34,404 nt of DNA from an uncultured Clostridia bacterium (GCA_946414315.1 CAMKNZ010000020.1:1-34404), one strand, 5' to 3'; counted from the first letter of the stretch, positions 12,579-21,747 are shown. The notes: generated by a model not told the origin, from the letters alone. Translations and numbers: made by a program.

Positions 12579-15266
12579 TCACTGCCTCCTTCTGACGACC
12601 GCCTTGCGGAGCATGTCCGCGGGGATGACCAGGAAGGCCACCGCCAGGCAGGTCAGCCAGGTGGTGACGTTCAGGGGCGTCACGTGGAGCACGCTGCCGC
12701 CGAAGGTGACGAACACGAACTGGAGCAGGAAGATGGCGCCCATGACCAGGCGGAAGCTCCGGTTCTTTTCAATATGCCTGAGGATATTCATATGCTCGGT
12801 CCGGGCGTTGAACCCGTTGAAGGTGATCGCCATCATGAAGGTGGCGAAGACCGCGGAGTTCAGGTAGGTGCCCATGGCGGCCCGCTGGGGGTCATGCAGC
12901 CGGGTGCTGGCGGTATACAGGGCGCCCTGGCCGAAGAGGTTCAGAATGAAGGGCTGGACAAAGCGGATCACCAGGCAGGAGGCGGTGATCAGCCCCGCGG
13001 CCAGCAGGATCTTCACCAGCATCTGCCTGGTCACGATGCTTTCCTGCCGCGGGATGGGTTTGGCCTGCATGTATTCCTTCAGGGCGGGCTCGCTGCCGAA
13101 GGCGATGGCCGCCAGGGTGTCCATGGCCAGGTTCACCAGCAGCAGCTGGATCACGGTCATGATCATGTTCTCGCCCAGCAGCGCCGCCAGGAAGCAGGTG
13201 CACACCGCCGCCACGTTGACCGTCAGCTGGAAGATCAGGAACTTGCGGATGCTGCGGAACATGGTCCGACCGTAGAGGATCGCCTTCTCGATGGAGGAGA
13301 AGTTGTCGTCCAGGATCGTGATGTCCCCGGCCTCCTTGGCCACCTCCGTGCCGGAGCCCATGGCGAAGCCCACGTCCGCCTTCTTCAGGGCGGGGGAGTC
13401 GTTCACGCCGTCGCCGGTCATACCGACCACCATGTCCAGTTCCTGGCTTACCCGGACCAGGCGGCTCTTGTCCGTGGGCAGCGCCCTTGCCACCACCCGC
13501 AGCCGGGGCAGCACGGCCCTGAGCTCCTCGTCGCCCATGGCGGCCATCTCGGCGCTGGTCAGGGCCACGTCCTCCGGATCCTTCAGCAGGCCCGCCTCCG
13601 TGGCGATGGCCACGGCGGTCTCCTTCCGGTCCCCGGTGACCATGACCACCTGGATGCCGGCGCCCTGGACCTCTCGGATGGCGTCGGCGGCTTCCTTCCG
13701 GACGTTGTCCCGGATGGACAGCACGCACACCAGGGTCAGGCCTTCCGCGTCGGGATCCGCGCCGGCCACCCGGGCCACGGCCAGCATGCGCATGCTCCGC
13801 GCGGCCTGGCCGCTGATGTATTCCGTCAGGCCGCCGGCGCCGGAAAGGGGCCGGACCTGCCCGTTTTCATCCAGGTATGAGGTGCAGCGCTCCAGGATCT
13901 TTTCCGGGGCGCCCTTGATATAGGTCGCTTCCTTGCCGTCCTTCAGGACGGTGACGCTGGAACTCTTCCGTGTGGAATTGAAGGCCTCGAAATGCCGGAC
14001 CTCGGTTTCGGCGATCCTGTCCGTCACCCGGCAGTCCGCCATGAAGGCCATCAGGGCCCGGTCCGTGCTGTTGCCGCCGATGATGTTCCCGTCCGAGGCG
14101 GTGGCGCCGTTGTTCACGCCCACGCCGATCACCAGCTCGTCCATCAGCCCGGGGCCGATGTCCCCCAGCTGCAGCCGGCTCCAGGTCCGGCCGCCGCCGG
14201 TGGCGATCTCCACCACGGACAGCCGCCCTTCGGTGATCGTTCCCGTCTTGTCGCTGAAGAGGATGCTCAGGCTCCCGGCGGTCTCCAGGCCGTTGATCTT
14301 CCGCACCAGCACGTTGTCCTTCGCCATGCGCAGGCTCTGGTAGCTCAGCAGGATCGAGGTCAGCATGGGCAGGCCTTCCGGCACCGCGCACACGATGATC
14401 GTCACTGCCACGGTGACCGCGTTGATGACCAGTTCCATCCATTCGGCGAAGTTCTCCGGCGGGTCGCCGCCCAGGATCGTCCGCAGCATGACGCCCACGA
14501 TGATCGCCGCCGCGCCGAAATAACCGAAGGAGGAGATCTGGTTGGCCAGCTTCGCCAGCTTCACCTGCAGCGGCGTCTTGCGGGTGGTCTCCTGCACCTC
14601 CAGCGCCAGTTCGCCGAAGAGGGTCTTGTCGCCGACCTCGGCCACTTCCGCGTAGCCCTCGCCGCCGACCACCACCGTGCCGCGGTAAAGGTAATGTTTG
14701 TTCAGCAGGTCCCGGGGATCGTAGCCCGGCTGCCCGTCCGGCGGGATCTTGGTGGCTTCCTCGGTCTCGCCGTTGAGCGTGGCCTGGTCCACCTTCAGCC
14801 GGCCCTCGATCATCTCGCCGTCGGCGGCGATCTTGTCCCCGGCCTGGATATACAGGATGTCGCCCACCACCACGTCGTTCAGGTGGATCTCCTGCAGCGC
14901 GCCGTCCCGGACCACCTTGGCCGTTTCCTTGGCTTCCTCTTCCGCCTTCAGGGCGGAGGCCTTGCCCTCCTGCCGGCTTTCGGACACGGAGGCCACGCCG
15001 TTGGCGATCAGGATGGCGACCAGCACGCCCACGGGTTCATACCACTGCGCGTCCACGTCCGGCATCACGTTCAGGCAGTTCCGTCCCAGCACGAACAGAA
15101 TCACCTGGATCACCAGCGCCACGCACAGGATGGAGATCATCGGATCCTTAAACCCTTCCAGGATCCGCTTCCACAGCGGCGTAGGCGGGATCCGCGTCAG
15201 CGCGTTGGAACCGTACTTCCGCCGGCTCTCCTCCACGGCGCCCGCGGACAATCCCTGCAGATTCAT
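12579..15266 (-). CDS. calcium-type P-type ATPase (P2)
   Basis: The product has 895 residues, normal for a bacterial PMCA/SERCA-like pump that expels Ca2+ using ATP at the cytoplasmic membrane. The order is an N-terminal cation-ATPase domain, first membrane pair (about 45-100), actuator domain with LNGETEEATK in place of TGES, second pair with CAVPEGLPM (296-300, the P2 ion site), phosphorylation motif SDKTGTITEG (Asp339), nucleotide domain with KGAPEKIL, then TGDGVNDSPALKKADVGFAMG and six C-terminal segments. PEGLP points to Ca2+ rather than Cu or K. The start at 15266 has GAGG 11 nt upstream; an in-frame GTG at 15278 lies inside that site and is rejected. Ion choice is inferred from motif. 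Confidence 0.92.
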   Translation of the reverse strand: MNLQGLSAGAVEESRRKYGSNALTRIPPTPLWKRILEGFKDPMISILCVALVIQVILFVLGRNCLNVMPDVDAQWYEPVGVLVAILIANGVASVSESRQEGKASALKAEEEAKETAKVVRDGALQEIHLNDVVVGDILYIQAGDKIAADGEMIEGRLKVDQATLNGETEEATKIPPDGQPGYDPRDLLNKHYLYRGTVVVGGEGYAEVAEVGDKTLFGELALEVQETTRKTPLQVKLAKLANQISSFGYFGAAAIIVGVMLRTILGGDPPENFAEWMELVINAVTVAVTIIVCAVPEGLPMLTSILLSYQSLRMAKDNVLVRKINGLETAGSLSILFSDKTGTITEGRLSVVEIATGGGRTWSRLQLGDIGPGLMDELVIGVGVNNGATASDGNIIGGNSTDRALMAFMADCRVTDRIAETEVRHFEAFNSTRKSSSVTVLKDGKEATYIKGAPEKILERCTSYLDENGQVRPLSGAGGLTEYISGQAARSMRMLAVARVAGADPDAEGLTLVCVLSIRDNVRKEAADAIREVQGAGIQVVMVTGDRKETAVAIATEAGLLKDPEDVALTSAEMAAMGDEELRAVLPRLRVVARALPTDKSRLVRVSQELDMVVGMTGDGVNDSPALKKADVGFAMGSGTEVAKEAGDITILDDNFSSIEKAILYGRTMFRSIRKFLIFQLTVNVAAVCTCFLAALLGENMIMTVIQLLLVNLAMDTLAAIAFGSEPALKEYMQAKPIPRQESIVTRQMLVKILLAAGLITASCLVIRFVQPFILNLFGQGALYTASTRLHDPQRAAMGTYLNSAVFATFMMAITFNGFNARTEHMNILRHIEKNRSFRLVMGAIFLLQFVFVTFGGSVLHVTPLNVTTWLTCLAVAFLVIPADMLRKAVVRRRQ

Positions 15267-15350
15267 GGACACACGCACCTCTTTTGCTTTTTCGCTTTCC
15301 GCTGATCATCAATTTATCATATCGGGCGGCAAAAGTCCACTTTTTCCCGG

Positions 15351-15379
15351 TTGCCCTGCATGGGATTATATGGTAGAAT
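15351..15379 (+). promoter_or_regulatory. promoter of the solute-binding lipoprotein gene
   Basis: TTGCCC (15351-15356), a 17-nt spacer and TAGAAT (15374-15379) preceded by TGG, an extended -10. The ATG follows about 54 nt later. On the minus strand ATCATA (15316-15321) reads TATGAT and is a weaker -10 for the ATPase gene. Confidence 0.68.
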
Positions 15380-15432
15380 AATTTACACGACATAGAAAAA
15401 GGAACACACAGAACCACGGAAGGAGCGGCCGA

Positions 15433-17076
15433 ATGATCCGACGGCGTACCCGGTTGACGACCAGAGCACTGCTGCTGGCAGCGCTGCTTCTGTGCGCCTG
15501 CCTGCTCACTTCCTGCGCCGGGAAAAAAGCCGCTCCGGTCACGATGGAGCCGGTGTCGAACCGCTCCTGGTATCTGCGGGTGGTGGACGAGGAACCGGAC
15601 ACCGTGGACTTCCAGTGTACAAACATCCACTACGCCGTAGCCCTGAACGTCTTTGACCGCCTGGTGGAAACCCAGACCGACGGAAAGGGCAACACGAAGA
15701 TCGTGCCCTCCCTGGCGGAAAGCTGGACCGTTTCCGACGACGGGCTGAAGTATACCTTCCGCCTGCGGGATGGGGTCAAGTTCTCCAACGGGCAGCTGCT
15801 CACCGCCTCGGACGTGGAATACACCCTCATGCGCATGCTGACCCACCCCCGCAGCCGCTGCCGCGAGATCGCCGAAGGCATCGTCGGCGCGGACCTGCTG
15901 GAAAGCCGGCAGACCGACCGCCTGGCCGGCTTCACCGACCTGGGGGACCATACCTTCTCCATCACGCTGGAAGCGCCGTTCCCCGCCTTCCTGGCTTCCC
16001 TGTCCATGCCGCCGGCCTCCATCCTCAGCGAGAAGAGCGTCACCGCGGCGGGGGACGCCTTCGGAAAGGATCCGGCGAAGACCGTCGGCACGGGCCCCTT
16101 TATCCTGGACAGCTGGACCCCCGGCGAAGGCATGGTCCTGCGGGCGAATCCGGACTGCTGGCAGGGCGCCCCCGGTGTGGACGGCATCGAGCTGTATTAC
16201 GTCACCGACGAAGTGGAACAGCGCCTCATGTTTGAGCGGGGCGAGCTGGATATCCTGGACCTGAACAAGCTGGGGGACGAAGCGGAATACTTCGTCCACG
16301 GGGATCTCTACCGGAAACGGCTCCATACCGCCCTCCAGGTGGACATCTCCTACATCGCCCTGAACCAGGCCGCGGAGCCCCTGAACGACGTCCGGGTCCG
16401 CCGGGCCCTGCAGATGTCCCTGGACCGCCAGATGATCCTGGACGCCCTGTATGCCGGCCGGGGAACCGTGGAAAACGGCATCTTTCCCCACGCCCTGAAG
16501 GGCTACAACCCGGACCTGGAACCCATTGAATACGATCCCGCCGGCGCCGTGACGCTGCTGGCGGAGGCCGGCTATCCCAGCGGCTTTGATCTGGAAATCC
16601 AGGTGAACGCCTCCGCCGGCCGCACCGTCCGGGACCTGATGACCGTCGCCGCCTCCATGTGGAAAAAGATCGGCGTCAAGGCCACGATCAATGTCCTGCC
16701 GGAGAGCGAGTTCATGGAGAGGCGGACCACCGGCGCCGCCACCTGCTACACGGCCAACTGGTCCGCGGACTACAACGATCCGGACAATTTCATCTATACC
16801 TTCTTCGGCAGCGAGGACAACACCGCCTACCGGAGCCTGAACTATCCGGACAGGGAAGTCATCAAACGGGTGCAGGACGCCCGGGCCATCCTGGATGAGG
16901 AGGAGCGGATGAAGGAATACGCCGCCCTGGAGCGGAAGATCATCCGGGAGGACGCCTCCTGGATCCCGCTTTTCTCCCACACCCATCTCTATGTGACCTC
17001 GGAGCGGGTCGGCCATTTTGAAACCGCCTGGAACGGTTCCAGCCAGCCTGTTTTCAGGAAAATAACCCTGAAATAA
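15433..17076 (+). CDS. extracellular solute-binding lipoprotein (SBP_bac_5, peptide/nickel type)
   Basis: The product has 547 residues. It opens with a basic N-terminus, a hydrophobic stretch and the lipobox LTSC with Cys28, so it is lipid-anchored outside the membrane. The mature part has the cluster 5 binding-protein pattern: VPSLAESWTVSDDGLKYTFRLRDGVKFSNG, TGPFILDSW, and YIALNQAAEPLNDVRVRRALQMSLDR, followed by ANWSADYNDPDNF near the C-terminus. Such proteins deliver peptides, nickel or other ligands to an ABC permease. No permease or ATPase gene lies nearby; instead a dCache-HAMP-GGDEF sensor follows after 35 nt. AAGGAG lies 8 nt before the ATG. The ligand is unknown, and a role as a sensor partner is possible. 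Confidence 0.92.
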   Translation: MIRRRTRLTTRALLLAALLLCACLLTSCAGKKAAPVTMEPVSNRSWYLRVVDEEPDTVDFQCTNIHYAVALNVFDRLVETQTDGKGNTKIVPSLAESWTVSDDGLKYTFRLRDGVKFSNGQLLTASDVEYTLMRMLTHPRSRCREIAEGIVGADLLESRQTDRLAGFTDLGDHTFSITLEAPFPAFLASLSMPPASILSEKSVTAAGDAFGKDPAKTVGTGPFILDSWTPGEGMVLRANPDCWQGAPGVDGIELYYVTDEVEQRLMFERGELDILDLNKLGDEAEYFVHGDLYRKRLHTALQVDISYIALNQAAEPLNDVRVRRALQMSLDRQMILDALYAGRGTVENGIFPHALKGYNPDLEPIEYDPAGAVTLLAEAGYPSGFDLEIQVNASAGRTVRDLMTVAASMWKKIGVKATINVLPESEFMERRTTGAATCYTANWSADYNDPDNFIYTFFGSEDNTAYRSLNYPDREVIKRVQDARAILDEEERMKEYAALERKIIREDASWIPLFSHTHLYVTSERVGHFETAWNGSSQPVFRKITLK

Positions 17077-17111
17077 AAAACGCCCGCCGGGCGGACAGAG
17101 GAAACAGACGT

Positions 17112-18836
17112 ATGCATTCGATCAGAACGAGGATTGTCGCAATCACGGTGGCAGCCATCCTGGCCAGCGTGCTTGCTTCTGGTGCGGTCACCTATGTGTA
17201 CGTCAGGGACGAGAGCCGCCGCAGCTCCGCGGAGGAATTGAACCTGATCGCCCGGAACGTACAGGAGGAGCTGGACGAATACCTGGCCAGCGTCCGCCAG
17301 TCCGTGGAAATGGTGGCCCATTTCGCCACCGACCTGCTGGATCCGGTCACGCTGGTGGAATGCGGTGTGGCGGGTTCCGCCGCCGGGGAACCCCGCACCA
17401 GGGGCCAGACCGCCCGCATGGATACATACCTGGCCGGCCACTGCGACGATGTTCGGGAGGCCTTTTCCTCCGTCGCCAACCATACCAGCGGCGTTGTGAC
17501 CTATTACTACTGCATCGCCGCGGACGTCAGCGAAAAGGAACACGGCTTTTTCTGGTCCCGGTTCGGGGAGACCGGCTTCATGGAACAGACGCCCCTGGAC
17601 GCCCGGGACCTGGATCCGGAGGATACCGAACATAACAGCTGGTACTATACGCCCATCCGCCGGGGCAGCCCCACCTGGGTGGGACCCTGCAAGGCCCATT
17701 ACCTGGACGATGCCCTGACCGTATCCTATGTGGCCCCCGTCTACAAGGCCAACAAGCTCATCGGCGTGCTGGGCATGGATATCCTCTTTGAGGTTATGCA
17801 GGAGAAGGTCAGCGCGGTCAGGGTCTACGACACCGGCTACGCCGGCATCCTGTCGGAGGACGGCACCGTGCTGGCCCATCCCTATCAGAAGGCCGGCAAG
17901 AACCTGGGGAACCTTGTCTCTCCGGAACAGCAGGAGCTCCTCAAACGGGAGAATTCCGGCAGCGAGCTCATCGCCTTCCGGGATCCCACCGGCGCGGACA
18001 GAAAGTTCGCCTATTCCACCCTGTCCGACGGCATGAAGCTGATCGTCGTGGCCCCGGACAGCGAAATCAACGCTTCCTGGCGGGAGATCATGACCCGCAT
18101 CATCCTCATCGCCGTGGGCATCATGGCGGCCTTTGCCGTGTTTACCGCCCTGGTCGTTTCCCGCCTGACCAAGCCGCTCCGCCAGCTGTCCAAGGCCGCC
18201 GAGCACCTTTCCGCCGGGGAATACGACGTGAAGCTGGACTATAACAGGAAGGACGAGGTCGGCCAGCTGACCCGCTCCTTCCTGGAGATGCGGGACCATG
18301 TGAAGCTGTATATCAGCGACCTGAACAGCAAGGCTTACACCGACGCCCTGACCCGGGTCAAGAACAAGGCGGCCTTCGATATCTCCGCCGCCCGCATGGA
18401 CAAAACCATCCGGGAAGCGGAGACGGACAAAAAGCCGGTCTTCAGCCTCGTCATGTTCGACTGCAACGATCTCAAGGTCATCAACGACAAATACGGCCAC
18501 GAGTTCGGCGATATCTATCTGCAGAAAGCCTGCAGTATGATCTGCCGGGTCTTCGCCCACAGCCCGGTGTTCCGCCTGGGCGGCGACGAGTTTGCGGCCC
18601 TGCTCTCCGGCCACGATCATGAGAACCGGTATGACCTGCTCAAGGAATTCGACGTAAAGGTCGACGCCTATAACGCCATCGCGAAGAACCCCTGGGAAAA
18701 GATCTCCGTGGCCAAGGGCATCGCCGAATACAACCCGGCCGTGGACCGCACCGTGGACCATGTCCTCAGCCGCGCCGACCAGCAGATGTACGAGGAAAAG
18801 CGCAGACAAAAGGAAAAACGGAATATCAGGCGATAA
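17112..18836 (+). CDS. dCache-HAMP-GGDEF diguanylate cyclase
   Basis: The product has 574 residues: TM1 (about 8-30), a long extracellular dCache-like domain (35-325) with YTPIRRGSPTWVGP and VSYVAPVYKANKLIGVLGMDI, TM2 (328-350), a HAMP linker (351-403: RLTKPLRQLSKAAEHLSAGEYD), and a GGDEF domain (404-574). The motif is RLGGDEF (488-494), with the metal-binding FDCNDLKVINDKYGH before it. It is predicted to make c-di-GMP when the outer domain binds ligand. No RxxD inhibitory site is present. It lies 35 nt after the solute-binding lipoprotein gene, so the two are probably one operon and the lipoprotein may load this sensor. A terminator follows. Confidence 0.93.
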   Translation: MHSIRTRIVAITVAAILASVLASGAVTYVYVRDESRRSSAEELNLIARNVQEELDEYLASVRQSVEMVAHFATDLLDPVTLVECGVAGSAAGEPRTRGQTARMDTYLAGHCDDVREAFSSVANHTSGVVTYYYCIAADVSEKEHGFFWSRFGETGFMEQTPLDARDLDPEDTEHNSWYYTPIRRGSPTWVGPCKAHYLDDALTVSYVAPVYKANKLIGVLGMDILFEVMQEKVSAVRVYDTGYAGILSEDGTVLAHPYQKAGKNLGNLVSPEQQELLKRENSGSELIAFRDPTGADRKFAYSTLSDGMKLIVVAPDSEINASWREIMTRIILIAVGIMAAFAVFTALVVSRLTKPLRQLSKAAEHLSAGEYDVKLDYNRKDEVGQLTRSFLEMRDHVKLYISDLNSKAYTDALTRVKNKAAFDISAARMDKTIREAETDKKPVFSLVMFDCNDLKVINDKYGHEFGDIYLQKACSMICRVFAHSPVFRLGGDEFAALLSGHDHENRYDLLKEFDVKVDAYNAIAKNPWEKISVAKGIAEYNPAVDRTVDHVLSRADQQMYEEKRRQKEKRNIRR

Positions 18837-18853
18837 CAGAACCGAAATCAAAA

Positions 18854-18902
18854 CGGACCGGAGAGATGGCCCCAAAGAACCGTCTCCCCGGTCCGCTTTT
18901 TT
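18854..18902. terminator. terminator between GGDEF and aldo/keto reductase genes
   Basis: CGGACCGG (18854-18861) pairs with CCGGTCCG (18888-18895), and GAGA (18863-18866) with TCTC (18883-18886), in a long hairpin followed by CTTTTTTG. On the minus strand TTTTGATTT follows, so it probably serves both convergent genes. Confidence 0.83.
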
Positions 18903-18906
18903 GTTC

Positions 18907-20031
18907 TTATTTCTCCAGCGCCGCTTTGCACTCTCTCAGCAGGCTGATAATCTTCAGCCCCTGGGGGCACACCCGCTCGCACTGGCCGCAGGCAACGCAG
19001 TCGCCGGCCTTGCCCCGGCCCGCCGTCACGATGCCGTATTCCCGGATCGTCCGGAATTCCGGGCTGCCCTTCCGCCGGTTGATGACGTTGAAAATCTCCG
19101 GAATCGGGATCTCCATGGGACAGCCTTTCGTGCAGTAGTGGCAGGCGGTGCAGGGAATGGACTTGTCCGCGTCCAGGGCCTTCTGGGCCCGGTGGATCAG
19201 TTCCATTTCCCTGTCGTCCAGCGGCCGGAAATCCCGGAAGGTTTTCAGGTTGTCCTCCATCTGGGCCACGTTGCTCATGCCGCTGAGCACGGCGTGGATC
19301 CCTTCCAGCCCCGCCGCGAAGCGCAGGGCCCAGCTGGCGTAGCTGGCGTCCGCGCCGCAGGCGTCAAAGACCTCCCGCACCGCGGGGATGGGATCGGCCA
19401 GGATGCCGCCCTTCACCGGTTCCATGATCATCACCGGCTTGCCCCGCTCCCGGCAGATCTCCCAGTTGCGCCGGGAGGCGACTCCCGGGTTCTCCCAGTC
19501 CGCGTAGTTGATCTGCAGCTGCACAAACTCCGCGTCCGGGTGCTCGTCCAGCAGTTTCTCCAGCAGGTCCGGCGTGGCGTGGAAGCTGAAGCCCCAGTGT
19601 TTGATCAGGCCCTTTGCCTTCTGTTCCTTCACAAAGTCCCACAGGCCGTATTCGTCGTATTTCTGATACGTGGAGATCTGCATCGCGTGGAGCAGGTAAT
19701 AGTCGAAATACCCCGCGCCCGTCCGCTCCAGGCTGACGCGGAACTCGTCCTTGGCGCTCTTCTCATCCGTGGCGCCCATGGCCGCGTTCAGCTTCGTGGC
19801 CACGGTATAGGCCTCCCGGGGATACCGGTACGCTACCGCGGCTTTGAAGGCTTTTTCGCTGTCGCCCCCGTCATACACGTAGGCGGTGTCAAAATAGGTC
19901 CCGCCGGCGGCGATGAACCGGTCGGTCATCTCGCACACCTGGGGTATGTCAATGCTCCCGTCCGGGTTCTTCGGCAGGCGCATCAGGCCGAAGGCCAGGC
20001 GGAAAGGATTGGGCCGGAAAGCTTCAGACAT
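18907..20031 (-). CDS. aldo/keto reductase with C-terminal two-[4Fe-4S] domain
   Basis: The product has 374 residues. The AKR barrel (about 1-285) shows YFDTAYVYDGG (Asp, Tyr), VATKL (Lys) and DYYLLHAM (His), the four catalytic positions of the superfamily. The C-terminal 90 residues form a ferredoxin-like domain with CTACHYCTKGCP and CVACGQCERVCP, two sets of four Cys that predict two [4Fe-4S] clusters. This fused layout is widespread in anaerobic Clostridia and is thought to link carbonyl reduction to ferredoxin. AAGGAG lies just before the ATG at 20031, and TATAAT (20079-20074, minus) is upstream. Substrate unknown. Confidence 0.93.
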   Translation of the reverse strand: MSEAFRPNPFRLAFGLMRLPKNPDGSIDIPQVCEMTDRFIAAGGTYFDTAYVYDGGDSEKAFKAAVAYRYPREAYTVATKLNAAMGATDEKSAKDEFRVSLERTGAGYFDYYLLHAMQISTYQKYDEYGLWDFVKEQKAKGLIKHWGFSFHATPDLLEKLLDEHPDAEFVQLQINYADWENPGVASRRNWEICRERGKPVMIMEPVKGGILADPIPAVREVFDACGADASYASWALRFAAGLEGIHAVLSGMSNVAQMEDNLKTFRDFRPLDDREMELIHRAQKALDADKSIPCTACHYCTKGCPMEIPIPEIFNVINRRKGSPEFRTIREYGIVTAGRGKAGDCVACGQCERVCPQGLKIISLLRECKAALEK

Positions 20032-20073
20032 AGGCGGCTCCTTTCATATCAAAACGTTTTCTTCTGTTTTTCC

Positions 20074-20079
20074 ATTATA
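20074..20079 (-). promoter_or_regulatory. -10 box of the aldo/keto reductase gene
   Basis: TATAAT on the minus strand about 43 nt before the ATG; no good -35 is visible at 16-18 nt. Confidence 0.48.
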
Positions 20080-20110
20080 CCCCAATTCCCGGACAAATCC
20101 ACTGGTTTTT

Positions 20111-20539
20111 TTACCAGTTCTCCTCCTCGACCTCCGGCGCCGGGGTCAGGATATCCAGCGCCGTCCGGTGCCGCTCAAAGACCTGGGTCCGGCTCAGGTC
20201 CGTTTCTTCGATGATCTCCTCCCAGGACCACCGGTCCAGGTACCGCCTTTCCAGGATCCGGGCCATCTCTTCGCTGGGCAGCCGGGCGATGAGCCGGGCG
20301 CTGTCGCACAGGGCTTCCTGCAGCTTTTCCTCCAGCAGGGCGATCTCCCGTTCCTCGTCCGCGGCGTCGGCCAGGAAGCCCTGCATCCGGGTCGGGTCCG
20401 GGGTCTCCTGCACCCGCACGTCGTTCAGCTGCTTTCCGAAGCGCGCGGCCAGCCGCCGCAGCGTATCAATCCGCCCGTGCTTCCGCCGGATTTCCCGCGC
20501 GATGGCCTCCGGCCGCTCCAGGTATTCTTTTGCCGTCAT
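20111..20539 (-). CDS. phage-type sigma-like regulator (ArpU/DUF1492-like)
   Basis: The product has 142 residues. The N-terminal half is a long charged helical stretch (RPEAIAREIRRKHGRIDTLRRLAARFG, then DEEREIALLEEKLQEAL). The C-terminal half contains the sigma-4-like helix-turn-helix pattern ILERRYLDRWSWEEIIEETDLSRTQVFERHRTAL. This matches ArpU and DUF1492-type regulators of phage late genes in Firmicutes. It overlaps the preceding gene by 4 nt (ATGA), a typical phage arrangement. No late gene follows; the next gene is the convergent aldo/keto reductase. It is probably a remnant or a captured regulator. Confidence 0.8.
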   Translation of the reverse strand: MTAKEYLERPEAIAREIRRKHGRIDTLRRLAARFGKQLNDVRVQETPDPTRMQGFLADAADEEREIALLEEKLQEALCDSARLIARLPSEEMARILERRYLDRWSWEEIIEETDLSRTQVFERHRTALDILTPAPEVEEENW

Positions 20540-20778
20540 TTCCGTTCCGCCTCCTTCTGTATCCGCTTCAGGATCAATTCCCCGTCCGTCCCGGTGAGCC
20601 GCCGGAAATAATCCGACCGGAAGAACCCGGCCGCCTCCCGCATCCGCGCGGCCGCCCGCCGGTTTTTCCGCCTCCGGGCCGCAAAGAGATAATCCCGCGC
20701 CGCCTGCCGGACGATGGCCTCGATCAGGGAGATGCACCCGCTGTCATAGAAATCCGGGTCGATGCTTTTCGTTGTCAT
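20536..20778 (-). CDS. small phage-type protein preceding the ArpU-like gene
   Basis: The product has 80 residues, very basic (RRRKNRRAAARMR), and ends RLTGTDGELILKRIQKEAERK. The pattern FFRSDYFRRLTGTDGE is found in small phage proteins encoded next to ArpU/DUF1492-like regulators, though I know no function. AAGGAGG lies 8 nt before the ATG at 20778. It overlaps the ArpU-like gene by 4 nt. A second in-frame upstream stretch covers the repeat at 20833-21021 and is unlikely to be translated. Confidence 0.72.
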   Translation of the reverse strand: MTTKSIDPDFYDSGCISLIEAIVRQAARDYLFAARRRKNRRAAARMREAAGFFRSDYFRRLTGTDGELILKRIQKEAERK

Positions 20779-20832
20779 GGCGTTTCCTCCTTTGCTGCTC
20801 CCAGCGTACCGCACAAGGGGAGAAAACACCCG

Positions 20833-21021
20833 GACACGGCGTGTCTGTTTTGGGAAACCGCCGGCAAAACAGAAAAAGCCGGAAGCGTTGCAGATCAACG
20901 CTTCCGGCAATTCTTCCGAAACGGGGAAAACGGAAAAACCAGGGGCTGAAACCCGGGAGTCCTTGCGCCGCAAGGGTTTCCGGGACCGGACACGCCGTGT
21001 CACCCCCGGGCAAAATTTTTT
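20833..21021. repeat. dispersed repeat, copy A (left bracket)
   Basis: About 190 bp from GACACGGCGTGTC (20833-20845) to GACACGCCGTGTC (20989-21001) and a run AAAATTTTTTT. It shares spaced blocks with 25849-26040: TTTTGGG-AAA, CAGATCAACGC, ACCCGG-AG, CTTG-GC, then the closing hairpin and T-run. Interior: a perfect 13-bp hairpin GCCGGAAGCGTTG/CAACGCTTCCGGC (20878-20908). Confidence 0.65.
20873..20908 (-). terminator. minus-strand terminator in repeat copy A
   Basis: The 13-bp perfect hairpin 20878-20890/20896-20908 (loop CAGAT) is followed on the minus strand by TTTTTCTGTTTTG. It probably ends the SIMPL-protein transcript. Confidence 0.78.
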
Positions 21022-21719
21022 TATTTCACCCGGAAGGTCACGATCACGCCGGCGCTGACGCAGATCTTCGCGGCCTGCACCACCGTGGGCGAATCGGTTG
21101 CGGCTTCCTCCCCGGCAACCTTCCGGGAGAAGTTGTTCACGCCGCTGTCATAGCTGAATACGGAGCCTTCCTCGATGCTCACGATTTCGATTTCACCCAG
21201 CCCGGCGGCTTCCGCCAGGATGGCCGCCTTTCCCTTCGCGTCCTCCACCGCGGCCTTCAGGGCTTCCTTCCGGGCCTCGGTATCGTCCGTCACGGAGAAG
21301 CTGACCCCGTCCAGGGTGTTCGCCCCGGCGCCGAAGGCCATGTCGATGACCTCGCCAACCCGGCCCATGTCCGTCACCTTGATGGCCAGGCTGCTGTTCG
21401 CGTTGTAGGCGACGATCTCCTCCACATCCTTGGAATAGTCATACACGGCATACAGGTTGATATACCCGGTGCTGATGTCCTCTTCCTTCAGGCCGGCTTC
21501 GGTCAGCACCGTCCGGATGGAGGCGATGACTTCGTTGGCCGCGGCCTGGGCTTCCAGCGCGTCCTTTTTCCGCACGTTCACGCCCACGGACACCACCGCC
21601 GTATCGGCGGTCACCAGCGTTTCGCCGCTCCCGTTCACGGTGATCGTCTGCTCCGCCAGGGCGGAAGAGATCCCCAGGACCATAACCAGAACAAAAAACA
21701 GTGCAACAATCCTACGCAT
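21021..21719 (-). CDS. secreted SIMPL-domain (DUF541/YggE-like) protein
   Basis: The product has 232 residues. From the ATG at 21719 (AAAGGAG upstream) it has a signal peptide RRIVALFFVLVMVLGISSALA. The SIMPL domain follows: ITVNGSGETLVTADTAVVSVGV, EDISTGYINLYAVYDYS, and an alternating strand/helix body with AVEDAKGKAAILAEAAGL, ending CVSAGVIVTFRVK. YggE-like proteins are periplasmic or secreted and bundled in oligomers, with roles in stress tolerance that are not well defined. It lies between the repeat copy and the toxin-antitoxin genes, so it looks like a cargo gene of this segment, although the family is common in chromosomes. Confidence 0.9.
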   Translation of the reverse strand: MRRIVALFFVLVMVLGISSALAEQTITVNGSGETLVTADTAVVSVGVNVRKKDALEAQAAANEVIASIRTVLTEAGLKEEDISTGYINLYAVYDYSKDVEEIVAYNANSSLAIKVTDMGRVGEVIDMAFGAGANTLDGVSFSVTDDTEARKEALKAAVEDAKGKAAILAEAAGLGEIEIVSIEEGSVFSYDSGVNNFSRKVAGEEAATDSPTVVQAAKICVSAGVIVTFRVK

Positions 21720-21747
21720 AATGAAAACTCCTTTCAAATCTGTTTTC

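Noticed and set aside
12573-12582. GTG 12582 as rhomboid start.
   Set aside because: AAGGAGG lies only 2 nt upstream, too close. ATG 12573 has a workable, if long, spacing.
15148-17016. A 622-codon minus-strand open frame opposite the solute-binding protein gene.
   Set aside because: Shadow frame with low-complexity composition; the plus strand encodes a full-length, well-recognised lipoprotein.
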